Below are positions 42,564-54,598 of a DNA stretch of 64,000 bases, in pieces. The notes under the pieces were generated by a model, which saw nothing but the letters and a program-made list of their open reading frames with translations, did not search any database and was not told where the DNA came from. This DNA comes from Hygrophila difformis. Its lineage: Eukaryota > Streptophyta > Magnoliopsida > Lamiales > Acanthaceae. Location of the stretch: NCBI GenBank assembly GCA_030278955.1, contig JAOANR010000002.1, forward strand, positions 30,082,678 through 30,146,677, in the 5' to 3' direction. The number at the start of each line of letters is the position of its first letter. The stretch's first letter is position 1. The position numbers and the translations under genes are program-made.

Positions 42564-44845
42564 TGTAACACCCCGGTTTTGGTAACCCAGGCCGGGATGC
42601 CACCGCCACACCTCCCTAGCAAGACACGGTTTCTCCGAGCTCACTAAAGAGATGCAAGGCTATGGTTTTTCAGGATTTAAAAATATTCAAACAGCCCATT
42701 CATATATAATTTAAAAATAATACATCAAAGTTGCAGCGGAAATATAAGTTGTGCAGCGGAAATAAAGTATAAGGGCCGACATGGCCAAAACACGGGTTAA
42801 ACAGTCCCGTTCATGCAAGTCGTAATTAAATGCAGGGATTTAAAATAGAGATTTCCCCAAATGTTCCCATGTATGCATATGACGATGCATAATCTTCATA
42901 CTCTGTAAGAAAAAGAGGATAAATGGTTTGGGTCAGCAAAAACGCGCTGAGTAAGTTAACACATAGCATGATTTAGGGGTTTCAAAGCCTTTAATTAAAT
43001 TTAATAAAAAGATGTTTGTAGGTAATACACAATTTGAGTTAATCATCCACTAATAAATAAATGACATGATTTAAAGTAAGGATTTTCACGTGATCATAAT
43101 TCGACTTGCATAGTAAAATGATTAGCAAGGCATAAATAAATAAATACTTAAAAATATTAAATCTTTTATTTTCCCGTTACGTAACCATTTCTCAATATTT
43201 TGTATAGCCGGTGATCCGGCGGCCGCAGCCGTATCGCATTTCAAGTACTTCATTGGCCGTCTTGGCACAGTTTCTCATGTCTCATGTTTCAAGTTTATAT
43301 TTCAATTTCCATTCGGCAAGCATTATATTTCAATTGCCTTCCGGCAAGCATTATATTTCAATTGCCTTTCGGCAAGCAGGATATTTCAATTGCCTTTTGG
43401 CAAGTAAGGTATTTCAATTGCCTTTCGGCAAGCAAGGTATTTCAATTGCCTTTCGGCAAGCATAGTATTTCAATTGCCTTTCGGCAAGCAAGGTATTTCA
43501 ATTGCCTTTCGGCAAGCAAAGTATTTCAATTGCCTTTCGGCAAGCAAAGTATTTCAATTGCCTTTCGGCAAGCAAGGTATTTCAATTGCCTTTCGGCAAG
43601 CAAAGTATTTCAATTGCCTTTCGGCAAGCAAGGTATTTCAATTGCCTTTCGGCAAGCAAAGTATTTCAATTGCCTTTCGGCAAGCAAGGTATTTCAATTG
43701 CCTTTCGGCAAGCAAAGTATTTCAATTGCCTTTCGGCAAGCAAGGTATTTCAATTGCCTTTCGGCAAGCAAAGTATTTCAATTGTATTTTATTTCAAAGG
43801 GATTCCCCATCATTTAAACCTTAAAGGCTAATTTCATGTTTCGACAAGATTTCAAGATCTCTCAAGTTTAAAACCGATCGATGTCACAGTTTGCGCCTTT
43901 TCAGTTTAAAAATCCATTTCTTAGGCGATTGATCTGAAATTTTCACAGTAACTCAAAAACATCCCAATGAACAAGTTTCGTGTTTTAAGTTTTTCGGAAA
44001 AACGAAGGGAAGCATGTCAAAAATCAAGTTTTCTACAGAAACAAAAAGCTGTCAGGATTCAGGTTTGACAACGTTAAAAGATTCGACTTTTTAACATATC
44101 AAATGGACTCCAAAAATTCTGAAATTTCATATGCACATACTAGACATGATTATATACAACTTTTGTTTAGATCATGAAGATTAGTTCGGACTAGAAATGA
44201 TAGGAATAAGCTCCTCAAGATCGGTTATGAAATCTGTCATCTTTCGAAAACTCTTAAAAACGCAGAATATGTCCGACATGATTTGGGGTATCAAAACTCG
44301 ATGAAAATCTCTGAAATTTTTACACAATATAGCTTAAGATCTTAGGATCAAAATCTTAGTTTTGAGTTTTCAGGTTTGAACACTCGAAGTAAGAGTTTTG
44401 CTCGTCAAGTTTGATTATGAAATCTGTCAAGGTTCGTGAATTCGGTTCTAACGCAGATCGGATCGGCTCAGATTCGGAGGCTCAAATTTCAACGAAAAAT
44501 TCTAAAAACTTACAGTAATGTTCTAAACTCATAGATCTACAATTCTTATGTTCAACTCCAATCCTAGATCGGTCTAGATCTAAGGTAAAAATCACCAACA
44601 AGTTCGAATAAAGAATCTATCACCATTTCAAGATCTAAGTCGATGGCAGGTCTGTTCATGGTCGTTTTCGGATATCAAAACACGATGAAAAATTATGAAA
44701 TTTTTACAGTATCTAGATTAATGTCTTAGGAACACTTTTTGTGTTTTGAGTTTTCTCGTTTGAAGACTTTTAAGGGTTCTAAAAATTCATACGAAAACGC
44801 TGCGCCGGGGGGTTTTCTTGTTGACAGATTTTAGAGTTTCTAAAT
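42564..44845 (-). mobile_element. Ty3-type LTR fragment with tandem array, running into gap
   Basis: One end is TGTAACACCCCGG at 42564; read on the minus strand the LTR would end CCGGGGTGTTACA, the usual end of chromovirus-type plant LTRs. The minus-strand motif ACTCAGCGCGTTTTTGCTGA (about 42933-42952) also recalls such LTRs. The other boundary is lost in the assembly gap, so solo LTR versus full element cannot be decided. It interrupts the Athila-like ORF. Confidence 0.6.
43301..43785. repeat. 28-bp tandem array, partly dimeric
   Basis: About 17 copies of GCAAGCAAGGTATTTCAATT plus GCCTTTCG. Early copies are more diverged. From about 43560 on, copies alternate between AAGGT and AAAGT, giving a 56-bp two-unit repeat. 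The copies are contiguous with no spacers. Confidence 0.95.
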
Positions 44846-45345
44846 NNNNNNNNNNNNNNNNNNNNNNNNNNNNNNNNNNNNNNNNNNNNNNNNNNNNNNN
44901 NNNNNNNNNNNNNNNNNNNNNNNNNNNNNNNNNNNNNNNNNNNNNNNNNNNNNNNNNNNNNNNNNNNNNNNNNNNNNNNNNNNNNNNNNNNNNNNNNNNN
45001 NNNNNNNNNNNNNNNNNNNNNNNNNNNNNNNNNNNNNNNNNNNNNNNNNNNNNNNNNNNNNNNNNNNNNNNNNNNNNNNNNNNNNNNNNNNNNNNNNNNN
45101 NNNNNNNNNNNNNNNNNNNNNNNNNNNNNNNNNNNNNNNNNNNNNNNNNNNNNNNNNNNNNNNNNNNNNNNNNNNNNNNNNNNNNNNNNNNNNNNNNNNN
45201 NNNNNNNNNNNNNNNNNNNNNNNNNNNNNNNNNNNNNNNNNNNNNNNNNNNNNNNNNNNNNNNNNNNNNNNNNNNNNNNNNNNNNNNNNNNNNNNNNNNN
45301 NNNNNNNNNNNNNNNNNNNNNNNNNNNNNNNNNNNNNNNNNNNNN
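44846..45345. other. Assembly gap of 500 N
   Basis: Exactly 500 N, the usual placeholder for a gap of unknown size. Confidence 0.99.
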
Positions 45346-47181
45346 TCCTATTTTACCATCTTTTCTTTTCTTTTGCAGGTGGATGATGCTGGTGGTGTTC
45401 CCTGGAATCGTCTCAAGTTGTGCTTGGTGGTGCAGCTGCAGCGGATGACTCCATGACAAGCAGAGACTGCTGCGGATGGCATTTAGCAATATTCTTTTTA
45501 ATCTGATTGCGGAATGCTAGTGGTGTGGAACTACAGCTGTATTTCTACTTGCTACCTAAGGAATGTGACATTGCATTGGTCTCGAGCTACATAACACCAA
45601 CTGCGTTGGAACACTGGGAGGATTGTCGTAAGGAATGTGACATTGCATTGGTCTCGAGCTGCATAACACCAACTGCGCTGGAACACTGGGAGGATTGCCA
45701 TAAGCCACTACTACATACACACAATGCTAGCTGCTAAAAGGATGTGGTGAGATCTGTCTATTAAGCACTCCTGATAAATGCATATGTTATGCTTCTCTTG
45801 ATAACTTATATCTTACTGTAGCATTCTCGTGTTAACCTACATGTGTTCAAGTCAATGTCTCGGCTATGAAAAGGGGGCTAGGAAAACTTCTCTTCGGATT
45901 CTAACCCACAGTGCTTCTACCTTCCTTTCTTCTTCTTTCTCTCTTTTGCCCTTGAGCCTTGTTGTGAATAGGGCATTAGGGTACCCACTCTTTGGATTTT
46001 TCTATCCTTAATGCGTCTATCTTTCTCCTTCCCTTTTGAGCCTGATATGGGTCCTACACACACACATACATCGTTGCTTGTTTTTGTGGGAGTGGGAGTG
46101 CCTATAATGATATCTTGAGGGTTGCAGTGTGAGAGTTCTAATAAATTTGGGCGGTCTATGATGGGGTTTCGAGTGGTGTCTGGATAGGATGCAGTATCCA
46201 TATCCAGGTTGGAACGGATAATGGACAGCCGCTAGGACGTGGTGGTTATGAATTGAAGAGGATCTTTGTAGTCGGAGTCGAAAAAAAAAAGTGGATCCAA
46301 TGTGAAAAAAAAAAGAAGAAAAAAAATAATAAAAAAATAATAGAATAATAAAAAAAATCTGTAATGAAAAATGAAGAAAGAGTTTGCATAGTGGATTCGG
46401 ATTGATGTACTGCAGCCAGGTTGTTTTTGTAGTTTTGGGAATTATGTTGGATGAAGGATGTTCCGCGATTTTTGGTTATCTTTGAGAGTGAGAATGGGGT
46501 TAGAGCCAAGTAGCTTGTTGGATGTATGGTGTGTGGTTTGGTAATCCCAGTCAAGCTCCTTTCTGTTCAACCAGGTTTCGAATGCTGTGTCCTTTTCCTA
46601 AACGTCTATCAACCTTCATAACCCTCACCGCCTAATTCTGCCCTACCCTTTGCCTTGGTCCTATTTTCCTAGATGTGGTCCCTCTGTTCGGTTTTGACTA
46701 TTTGGCTTTGAACACTTTCGTAGGGGAGATGGGGTGCTGTAGTAAGTCTATAGGTTGTCATTATGATACATCACATGCATATGCTAATGTCCACCAAATC
46801 CTAGGAGAATTGGATGGGATCCTGTTCTGTGGGGATCTTGAACGTGTAATTGGCTGAGGAAGTAGAGATAAAATTGGAAAAAGCAAGTGGAGAAAGCCAC
46901 CTTTGTTAATGCAGATGTCCTAAAGGAGAATCTAAAGATGATTTGCTACCGGGAATTGAAACAACCGAACAGGTTCCTGCTTTCCAGATTTATGTTTAGA
47001 CTTGCTAAAACAGTTGTTCTAGTGAGTTAGTCTCATATTGATGTGCTCTTGTAGAGTTGTATGCTTTGAGTCGACGCAGTGTCCTGCGGTTCTCTGTGGT
47101 GTGATTAGTGAGCTTGGAGGATGGTTCTTGTTGTAAGACAGATTGGAAACGTCTCTTTTTGGAATAAAATACCCTTCTCTC
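45346..47181. other. Unidentified segment ending in poly(A), possible retroposon
   Basis: Contains an acceptor-like TTTTGCAG|GTGGATG near 45379, a 72-bp duplication, and a 3' end TTTGGAATAAAATACCCTTC followed by 22 A. The AATAAA-then-poly(A) end suggests a LINE 3' end or a retroposed transcript. No reverse transcriptase or other protein was recognised. Confidence 0.45.
45558..45701 (+). repeat. 72-bp tandem duplication
   Basis: Two copies (45558-45629, 45630-45701), nearly identical, starting AAGGAATGTGACATTGCATT; the last few bases of the two copies differ. Confidence 0.95.
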
Positions 47182-47203
47182 AAAAAAAAAAAAAAAAAAA
47201 AAA
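47182..47203 (+). repeat. Poly(A) tail
   Basis: 22 consecutive A, directly followed by the last bases of an Athila-like LTR. Confidence 0.9.
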
Positions 47204-47231
47204 GAGTAGTGAAAATCACCCATCAAGTTTT

Positions 47232-47249
47232 TGGCACCGTTGCCGGGGA
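47232..47249 (+). other. Primer binding site, tRNA-Asp type, one change
   Basis: TGGCACCGTTGCCGGGGA; one base differs from TGGCGCCGTTGCCGGGGA at 54475. The latter matches the 3' end of plant tRNA-Asp, the known Athila primer. Confidence 0.8.
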
Positions 47250-47344
47250 ATTATCGTGAAAATTATGTTGTTTTAAGTTCATTTAAATATATTTATGTTA
47301 TTTCTACTTTTTAAATATGTAACTTTTTGCTACTCTATGTTGTG

Positions 47345-47800
47345 CAAGGGAATCGAGCTAAATCAGTGTATAATCCTGAAAGTTGATAGAATATTGAGTT
47401 CTCATCAAACAAAGAGGAAGATTTGCAAGAGAACAAGTGTGAGGATGGCGGCGAGTTGTATGCAGCATATATAATTGAGGATTTCAAGTGGATAGCGCCT
47501 CGATTGAAAAGCCACCTACACTTCATTTAAAGGTATTAGCACCACACTTGAGGTACGTATTTCTCAATAAATTAGATTACTTTTAATTAAATGCATTACA
47601 TCAAGTGTTGATATTGGATGCTAGAAAATTTGAGATTAAATTCCACCTCTTGACAACATTACAACTTTAATGAGTTTTTTTGAGGGAATGCTGATATATT
47701 AGAATGTTAATCAATAATTTTCTTATGATTGCATTACCTTTATTTAAATTGTTGTATAAAGATGTGCAATTTGACCTTATAACTCATGAATGACAGGATC
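47345..47800 (+). pseudogene. Scraps of Athila gag and pol
   Basis: Near 47350-47390, RAKSVYNPES resembles the gag start [16 protein letters not shown] of the neighbouring element. Near 47500-47570, IEKPPTLHLKVLAPHLRYVF matches the start of its pol. Near 47630-47790, a decayed copy of the reverse-transcriptase 3' part (the [14 protein letters not shown] and [13 protein letters not shown] region) can be followed at the nucleotide level. Stops and deletions throughout. The arrangement shows several internal deletions rather than one. Confidence 0.75.
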
Positions 47801-48580
47801 ATGGAAGTGCACCCACCATTTAGACCTTTAATTTAGAAAATGGTGCATTTGTCTTTCAAAGCTAATTAGGAAAGGGAATTCGCATACTGTCTTTGCATGC
47901 TTAGCAATAGTTATTTATGACTTTTGCTTAATATGTTTGATTTTCTTTTATTTTAGTTTATATGTTTTACTTACAACTTAAAAAAAAATATAAAAATGAA
48001 TCTTGCATGATTTTCATTATATGTAATTTTGGAGTGATTCTTAAGAATTAGAGTGATCAATAACTGACAGAATTTTTGTGGTGATTTAAGTAGAATAGGA
48101 GAACTGAAATAAATTGATAGAGGGGTTGATGAAATGAACAGAATTTCATAGATATTTATGGGGATGATTAGAACTAATTAGGGTAATTTTTCTTACGATG
48201 AATAGGAAAATGGATGGAATATTATGTTTCGATTAAGCAAATCACACCCTATTTTTGCTGCAAGATTTGTAAAAAAAAAAAAAAAAAACTGAGTTTTAGA
48301 TGTCACTCTTCGTAAATGGTTTTCGAAAACTCAGTTAAGCACCAAAAATAACACAAACAAGGCATTTTGGGCATCATTTTCACCAATGACGTGTAAAAAC
48401 TTGTTTGAGTACCATATGTAGAACAAATGGGAACCACTGGTTTTTCCAAACTCGGATTTTTACAAACTTTTATGCTTCAAATCCATTCCAATTCATCCTC
48501 AATTCGCTCAAAAATAATCTTTGATCCTCTAATTGGGTTAAAAACCTACCATTTAATTTAAACCTTAAAAAGAAAAAAAA

Positions 48581-48611
<31 letters not shown>

Positions 48612-51600
48612 TAAAATAGTCATCTCCCTCATGTTCTCTCTTTCACAGTCCTCTCTCTATTGAATCTCACAACCGCAGTCATCATCTTAAATTTTCCTTC
48701 CACCACAGTTCTTTTAAAAAAATAAATATAAATAAAAATAATAATAATCTGTTTTTGTTTGTCTTTATTATCATATTTATGGTTTATGCATGTTTTTATT
48801 TTCATTCTATGTCACGTTATGCTTATTTGTTTAGGTTTTTTATTTTGTTAATAAAATATGCCCACCATATTTCTAATTTAATAATTAAATAGTAAATGTT
48901 ATGTGGTGAAAGTAGAAGCTGAAATGTACTCGATAATTAAAGCTGAAATTGAGGCTCAAGAACCCTAGCTTCTCAAATTTGGAGATTTCTTGTTAAAGTG
49001 CTTCAAAGCTTCAATTTGGGCTAAGAATAGCTATCATAGTTCAATAATTCGTCCAATTTTGTGATTTGGTATGTGTTATTGTTAGTATTTGTGTTGTTAA
49101 TTAAATTTTGGGTTATAGTGGTTTAAGTGTATAAATCCTTGTTTAAAATGCACAATATGAGTGTTAGAACATATTTTCAAGCCCTATGCTAAAATTTATA
49201 GAGTGTTTGTAAAATTTCAGATTACAGCTCTTTGGAAAATGGTATTACAATATCTGAAATCTGAAATTTTCTTATAAAAATGGGTTAAAATAACATGTTT
49301 AATCTTTTAAGTTGATCTATAAATATTGTTAACCATGTTGTTTTAATCTACATTTATAAATTTTGGTAACATTAAAGCTTGAAACTTCATGTTTTTCTAA
49401 TTTATGAAAAAGAAACATTTTAATCATAAAAACTCATCCAATGAATTTTTAACTAAAAGGGCAAACTTATGTTATTTAAAACAATAAACTAAAAGTTCTT
49501 GATCATTATTTCGAATCATTAATAAGGTAGTTTGCTAATTTGGTTAGCTTTAAGCATTAAAATCTGAAATTTTTAACAAAAAGGGAGTTTTTATAACTTA
49601 AAAACGCGTTCTTTTTAATAATAAGGTTTAAGTTCTAAAAAGTGATTTTCTTGAATTTGTAAGAGACTTAGAACTTATAGCTTTTAAAATAAAATATATT
49701 GGTCATTTAGTTGTTTAGATCTCACATTCTAGGTTGATATATGTTTGCTTTATATATTGCACTTAAGTTAAACTTTTCGTTTAAACTTAAGTGTGAGGAT
49801 GGGGAGCAGTGCATATATACATTGCTACTTGGTTGGATGTTTTTGATATGAATATTGGTTTGCTCTCCTATGCACTACTTAGGTGTTTTATTTATATTTA
49901 ATATGGTGAGCATGTGGTTAAGTTTATAGTTGTGTTTATGCATTTTTTTTAATTCTAATAAAATAGCTCTTACTTGAATCATGTTAAACTGGAATGTTGT
50001 GAGCTGTTGATTTGATAATAGGAAAGTAAATAACCATGATAATTGATGAAAGAAGCGGGATTAATATTGTTGAAGTGTTGAATCTTTATGATTTTACACA
50101 ATGCAGGCATTAAAATCAATAAATTATGATATATAGATCATATTAAAAAAACTGAAAATTTTATCTATTTAAAAGGTATGATCTAATTCAGTCTAACTTT
50201 TTAAATGCATGATATATTCTTATTTTTGAATTTAAAAAGTTTTAATCCTACATTTTAAATGTTTCATTATGCACTTAAACTTAACTGGTAGTTCAGTTTA
50301 AGTGTGAGGATGGATGAGTTTCTATTATGATCACATTCCCGAAATTCTTCATCAACAGGTCCATTTAGTTTATTCAATGTATAAACCATTTATTTAATAC
50401 GTTATCCAGGGTTGAGTTATCATAAAGAATGAGGGTATATTTTGATATAGTTGTTGGCATTTTGCTGTAAATTCTGCTCTAGAACTTATGATGTTTTGCT
50501 TTTGGTGAATTCTGAAATTTATTATCTATCAAATCTGTCCATACTTATTAAAGTTGCTGGAAATTGCTGTTAAATATTATAATTTTAGTTATGGATGGGT
50601 GTTTTATGATTCTGATTACTTTGGAATTCCCATATGCACTAACAATCATATTTTCTTGAGTAATTGCTATATATACATATTAGAAGCAGGATATGCCAAC
50701 AAAGGAGCAAGATGACAGCCGTGATGATGAAGTGAAAATCAAAGCCCTAAACATTCCATGTGTGATCTTTTCATGTTTATGTTTACTAATTTGCATGGGA
50801 ATAAATTGGTAAGAGCTTAGTTATGTTTTAAATATTTCCTATTGCTTTAGAATAAATATGGTAAATGCTTTAGGTTGGATATGTTGAATATGTTAGATTA
50901 AATTGTGTTTTCACAGTGTGCTATTATTTGAATTACCACATCACAGCCAATCTTAAGAGAAATCCGAATAAGTCTAACTGTTCTGCTTAGATCCAATTTT
51001 ACAACTTAATGAGCATCATGATTCTTAGTTTAAAGTCCTAGACTTTGTTAAATTGTCATGCTAGTTGTTCAAACTTTGGTGACAATTCTATTTACTTTGC
51101 AGAAAGCTTTTGATTAATTAGACTGGTTTACTTGTCCTGTGGAAGTTATCATTATTTTTATATGAATATGCTCGTTCCATGTCTCCTTAAATGCTTAATT
51201 ACAATAAAGTCAGAATAAGACCCCTATAAAAAATATAAAAAAAAAAGTTATCTTGAAAAAAGAAAAAGAAAAAAAAGTAGAAAATGCAAGATCGAAAAAA
51301 AAAAAGAGAAAATGCTTAATAAAGGGGTATTAAACAGAATATTTATAAACTCTTGGCTATAAGACTGGCACGTATTCTTAGACATGAGTAGCTTTTGGAA
51401 TTCAACCGTCTACAACTCAGGCAAAGTGTCTAGAATAATTGTGAAACCGAGTCATTAATTGAGCATATTTGAAGACGGGAATAGAAAAGCATATTTATAT
51501 TATTCACTCTCCCATTTCGAGTTGCTATGTGTGATTGATCCGCCTTTTGTACTGTAAGTGCTTTGGATATCTGGTTTTGACAGCTGATGCATGACAATTT

Positions 51601-51768
51601 ACCTTATTCTAGCACATTAAACTTTGAACCCTTTTAGCTCATTGCATTGTTGAAATCTATGATTTGGCAGAACTATAGTGACTTCATCCTTATTATCTTG
51701 ATTGGCATGTTGATGTGTTAATTAATTTCATTGCACAAGGGACGAGCAATATTTAAGTGTGAGGATGT
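47801..51768 (+). other. Non-coding interior of deleted Athila-like element
   Basis: Matches the env leader of the neighbouring element near 48955-49060 (GAGGCTCAAGAACCCTAGCT). Contains an inverted repeat AACTGAGTTTT (48287-48297 / 48326-48336), a CT-rich tract near 48620-48680, and three copies of AAGTGTGAGGATG (49789, 50300, 51755). No ORF of note. Confidence 0.6.
48581..48609. repeat. (AAT)n microsatellite
   Basis: About nine AAT units in an A-rich context. Confidence 0.9.
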
Positions 51769-52409
51769 TGATGCACCCTGTGAAACCACACTTATACAAG
51801 CATGAATTGTACCACAATATGTTCAAAATGAGTGCATTTTACCTTAATTTATTGCACTTTTAGGTGTATTTCATTTGTTTTTATTTTTCAAGTGATCGTG
51901 GTTAGATTTGGCTTATTTAGGTTAAATTTACCATGTTTTTATGTGTTTTTAATAAGACTTTGGTAAACCTAATGCATTGCAATGTTATTTCAGGCATTTA
52001 AATGATGAAGAGCGATGTTCGGAAGCTTTATTTTGGAAAATAAGGAACATTTAATGTGATATGTGCCAAGATTCAGACTTAGAAAAAAATCAGTTGAAAT
52101 CTTCCCAGAATGCTCCGCACAGGCATGGCGGAGCCTAAACTGCCTTCCGAGCACCGCATCAGGCACCGATTCAACACTTAAAAAAATTTCAGATGTGAAA
52201 AAGCTTCAGAATGCTCCGCACCTTCTTGGCGTTGCCTAAAACAGCCTCCAGGCGCCACTTTTGGCACCGCAATCAGAAAATTGGAAAAAAGCTTCAGAAT
52301 GCCCCGCACCTTCTTGGCAGCGCCGAAATTGCCTTCCAAGCGCCACTTTTTGCGCCGCAGTAGAATTTTTGAAAAATGCCAGGATGCGCCAGCTCTCCTT
52401 GGTGGCGCC
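51769..52409 (+). repeat. 3' LTR of deleted Athila-like element, truncated
   Basis: Starts TGATGCACCCTG directly after AAGTGTGAGGATGT. Similar to 52410 onward for about 640 bases and contains hairpin modules from 52108. It stops after GGTGGCGCC, where the next LTR begins. Confidence 0.8.
52108..52409 (+). repeat. Hairpin module array A (LTR of deleted element)
   Basis: Four modules starting at about 52110, 52211, 52299 and 52384 (steps 101, 88, 85), the last cut by the inserted element. Module 1 has a perfect stem GCTCCGC (52112-52118) / GCGGAGC (52128-52134) with a 9-base loop. The others are decayed. Confidence 0.85.
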
Positions 52410-54468
52410 TGATGCACCCTGAGAAACCACATTTAAATAAGCTTAAATTATGATAAAATGAACCTAAATTGCGTGCATGAGACCTTATTTTACTGCTTTT
52501 TAGTGTACATTTCATGTGATGTGTAAATATTAATAAGACTGATTAAATTGAGCTTATTTGAGTTCAATTTACCTTGTTTTATGCTTTTTAATAAGACTTT
52601 GGCAATTCTAATACATTGCAATGATGTTTCAGGCATTAAAATGAAGAAAGAATATGTTCGGAGGTCAAAGGATGCAAAATTCGGAATTTTCAACACTGGA
52701 AGGCTCCAGAATGCGCCACAAAGGCATGGCGGCGCATAAAAATGCTCTCCAGCGCCATTTTATGCGCCATTTCAACACTTGGGAAAATTTCGGATGGAAG
52801 AAGCTTCAGGATGCGCCAGCTCTTCTTGGCGGCGCATAAAAAGCCATTTAAGCGCCACTTTTTGCGCCGAGGTCAAATTTTAGGAAATTGTCAGAATGCA
52901 CCGCTTCTTCTTGGCGGCGCCTGGAACCACCTTGGAGCGCCACTTTTTGCGCCGTTTTGGAAAATTCGGAAAATCAGCGTATGCGCCAGTTCTCCTTGGT
53001 GGCGCCTAAAACCCTCTCCGAGCGCCGTTTTATGCGCCATCGTCGCAGTTGGGCAGTTTTCTAACCTCCCGAACACGGTTTTAAGGGGCGTTTTCTTCAT
53101 TTCTTCATACGACAGACTGAAAAATTCGAAAGAAAACACTCTGAAATCATCTGCAAATGGGAGAAGAAGGCCGGAAACACAAATTCATGCCGGAGGAATG
53201 CATCAAGGACGCTGTTCTGGGCGTGTTCTTCCTATTCTAGGTGTTGCCTTTCTTTTTCTTGCTTTGTAATGAATTGAATTTGCCTTTAAAATTAATCTGC
53301 TATCATGTTTTTAATTTGTAGACGGATTTCTGTAATGTTCGTGTTAGAAGTGTTCTAGAACGGGAGTTCAGAATCACTTTGAAGTACGAATTCATCTTTT
53401 ATGGAAGTATATAATATGTCGATGTTTTATTCTGAAATCTGGAATTCTGATTAATATGTTTTTGATCGATGTTCTGTGTTTAGGAATAAGAATCTGATAT
53501 TTTTGACCGCTTAAGCTGGATAAATCTGTTATAAGATTAGACTCTGTATTAGGATTGCATGTCAGATGCCTGCAAATTGATCGAGAATTCATATTTTCAT
53601 CAAATATGTTATCTGAAATGTTAATCTGCTAGAGTTATAATTGATCGATCAATCTGTATCATCTATTTTTAGTAATCTGGCATAAATTCTAATTTATCTG
53701 CATTTTAATATTAATTAAATCCAGTTTACCATGTTTTGCTATTATTTTACCATAATTGTTAAGTTATTTACACTGTTCTGCATAATTAAATGTTAGAATC
53801 TAATTTTCTAAATTCTGCTTTGCTAAATCGGGAGATAAAAAGTGGGATTCATATTTTAGTACCGGAATTGGGAATAAATTACATTAAAGATGGATTCTGG
53901 CATGTGCACAATGATTTGGAAAATGAAAAGTGCCTATTAATTGCTATAGGAAAATTTGTAAGCTTGGGAAAGACTCAAATTTAAGCCTAGAATAATGATT
54001 GCAGAATGTTAGATAATTTAACCAACTTCCATGAAATCTGTCTAAGCATAATTTGATTATTAGCAGATTATAATATTTTTAATCTTTATAAAATAATTAA
54101 TTTTAAGAAATTGATCTTTTTAGACATTGGAAAATGCTAAATCAATATACAATTTCTATTTTATATAAAGATGGCAATATTTAAAATATTACAAGCAACT
54201 CCCATTATTATTCTTATTAAATATAATTTTAATTTGCTTTATGTTAAATTTAATGTCACTATTTTTAATTAAATCACCATTAGAATTAATCAAAATCATT
54301 TTAAATATATTAAATATAATTAATGAACTTAAGAACAATTAAAATTTCTCCGGAATGAAATAATATTCTGAAATTCCATGTGGATTCGACCCGGTATTCA
54401 CCGGTTTTTATTACTTGATGACAACCATCCGCTTGTGGTAAAATATGAGTGGTGAAAATCACCCATCA
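52410..54468 (+). repeat. 5' LTR of Athila-like element (2.06 kb)
   Basis: Begins TGATGCACC and ends CACCCATCA (inverted TGATG/CATCA). Contains hairpin array B; the region after it (53050-54468) is AT-rich without ORFs. The end lies six bases before the primer site. Confidence 0.8.
52711..53050 (+). repeat. Hairpin module array B (5' LTR)
   Basis: Four modules starting at 52711, 52811, 52896 and 52981 (steps 100, 85, 85). Each has a left arm like ATGCGCC, a right arm like GGCGCAT or GGCGCCT about 20 bases on, then GCGCCATTTT and TGCGCC. Modules 1 and 2 have perfect 7-bp stems. Confidence 0.9.
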
Positions 54469-54474
54469 AGTTTT

Positions 54475-54492
54475 TGGCGCCGTTGCCGGGGA
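54475..54492 (+). other. Primer binding site, tRNA-Asp type
   Basis: TGGCGCCGTTGCCGGGGA, complementary to the 3' end of plant tRNA-Asp; the standard Athila primer site. Confidence 0.9.
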
Positions 54493-54598
54493 ATTTGTTG
54501 TGAATTTTTAATTGTTTTTAGTTTATTAATTTAAATCTATTAAGTTAAATATTAATTTAACTGTTACTTATTTTATTTTATTTTATTTAATACTTGCA

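Larger units (their letters stand above)
47204..52409 (+). mobile_element. Athila-like element, internally deleted
   Basis: A 22-base remnant of the left LTR (ending CACCCATCA) leads into a primer site, scraps of gag and pol, an env-leader-like tract, a purine-like tract and a 641-base stretch of right LTR beginning TGATGCACCCTG at 51769. It shares these parts with the element at 52410 but lacks nearly all gag-pol and the env-position ORF. The left side abuts the poly(A) at 47203, and the right LTR is cut by the next element at 52410. Confidence 0.82.

Noticed and set aside
43301..43785. Possible CRISPR array
   Set aside because: The 28-bp units are contiguous with no spacers between them, and the sequence is plant nuclear DNA.
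44779..45489. ORFs spanning the N gap on both strands
   Set aside because: They are open only because N was translated as unknown residues.
52742..53269. 175-codon ORF in the Athila LTR
   Set aside because: It is a translation of the hairpin modules; similar peptides recur wherever the array lies.
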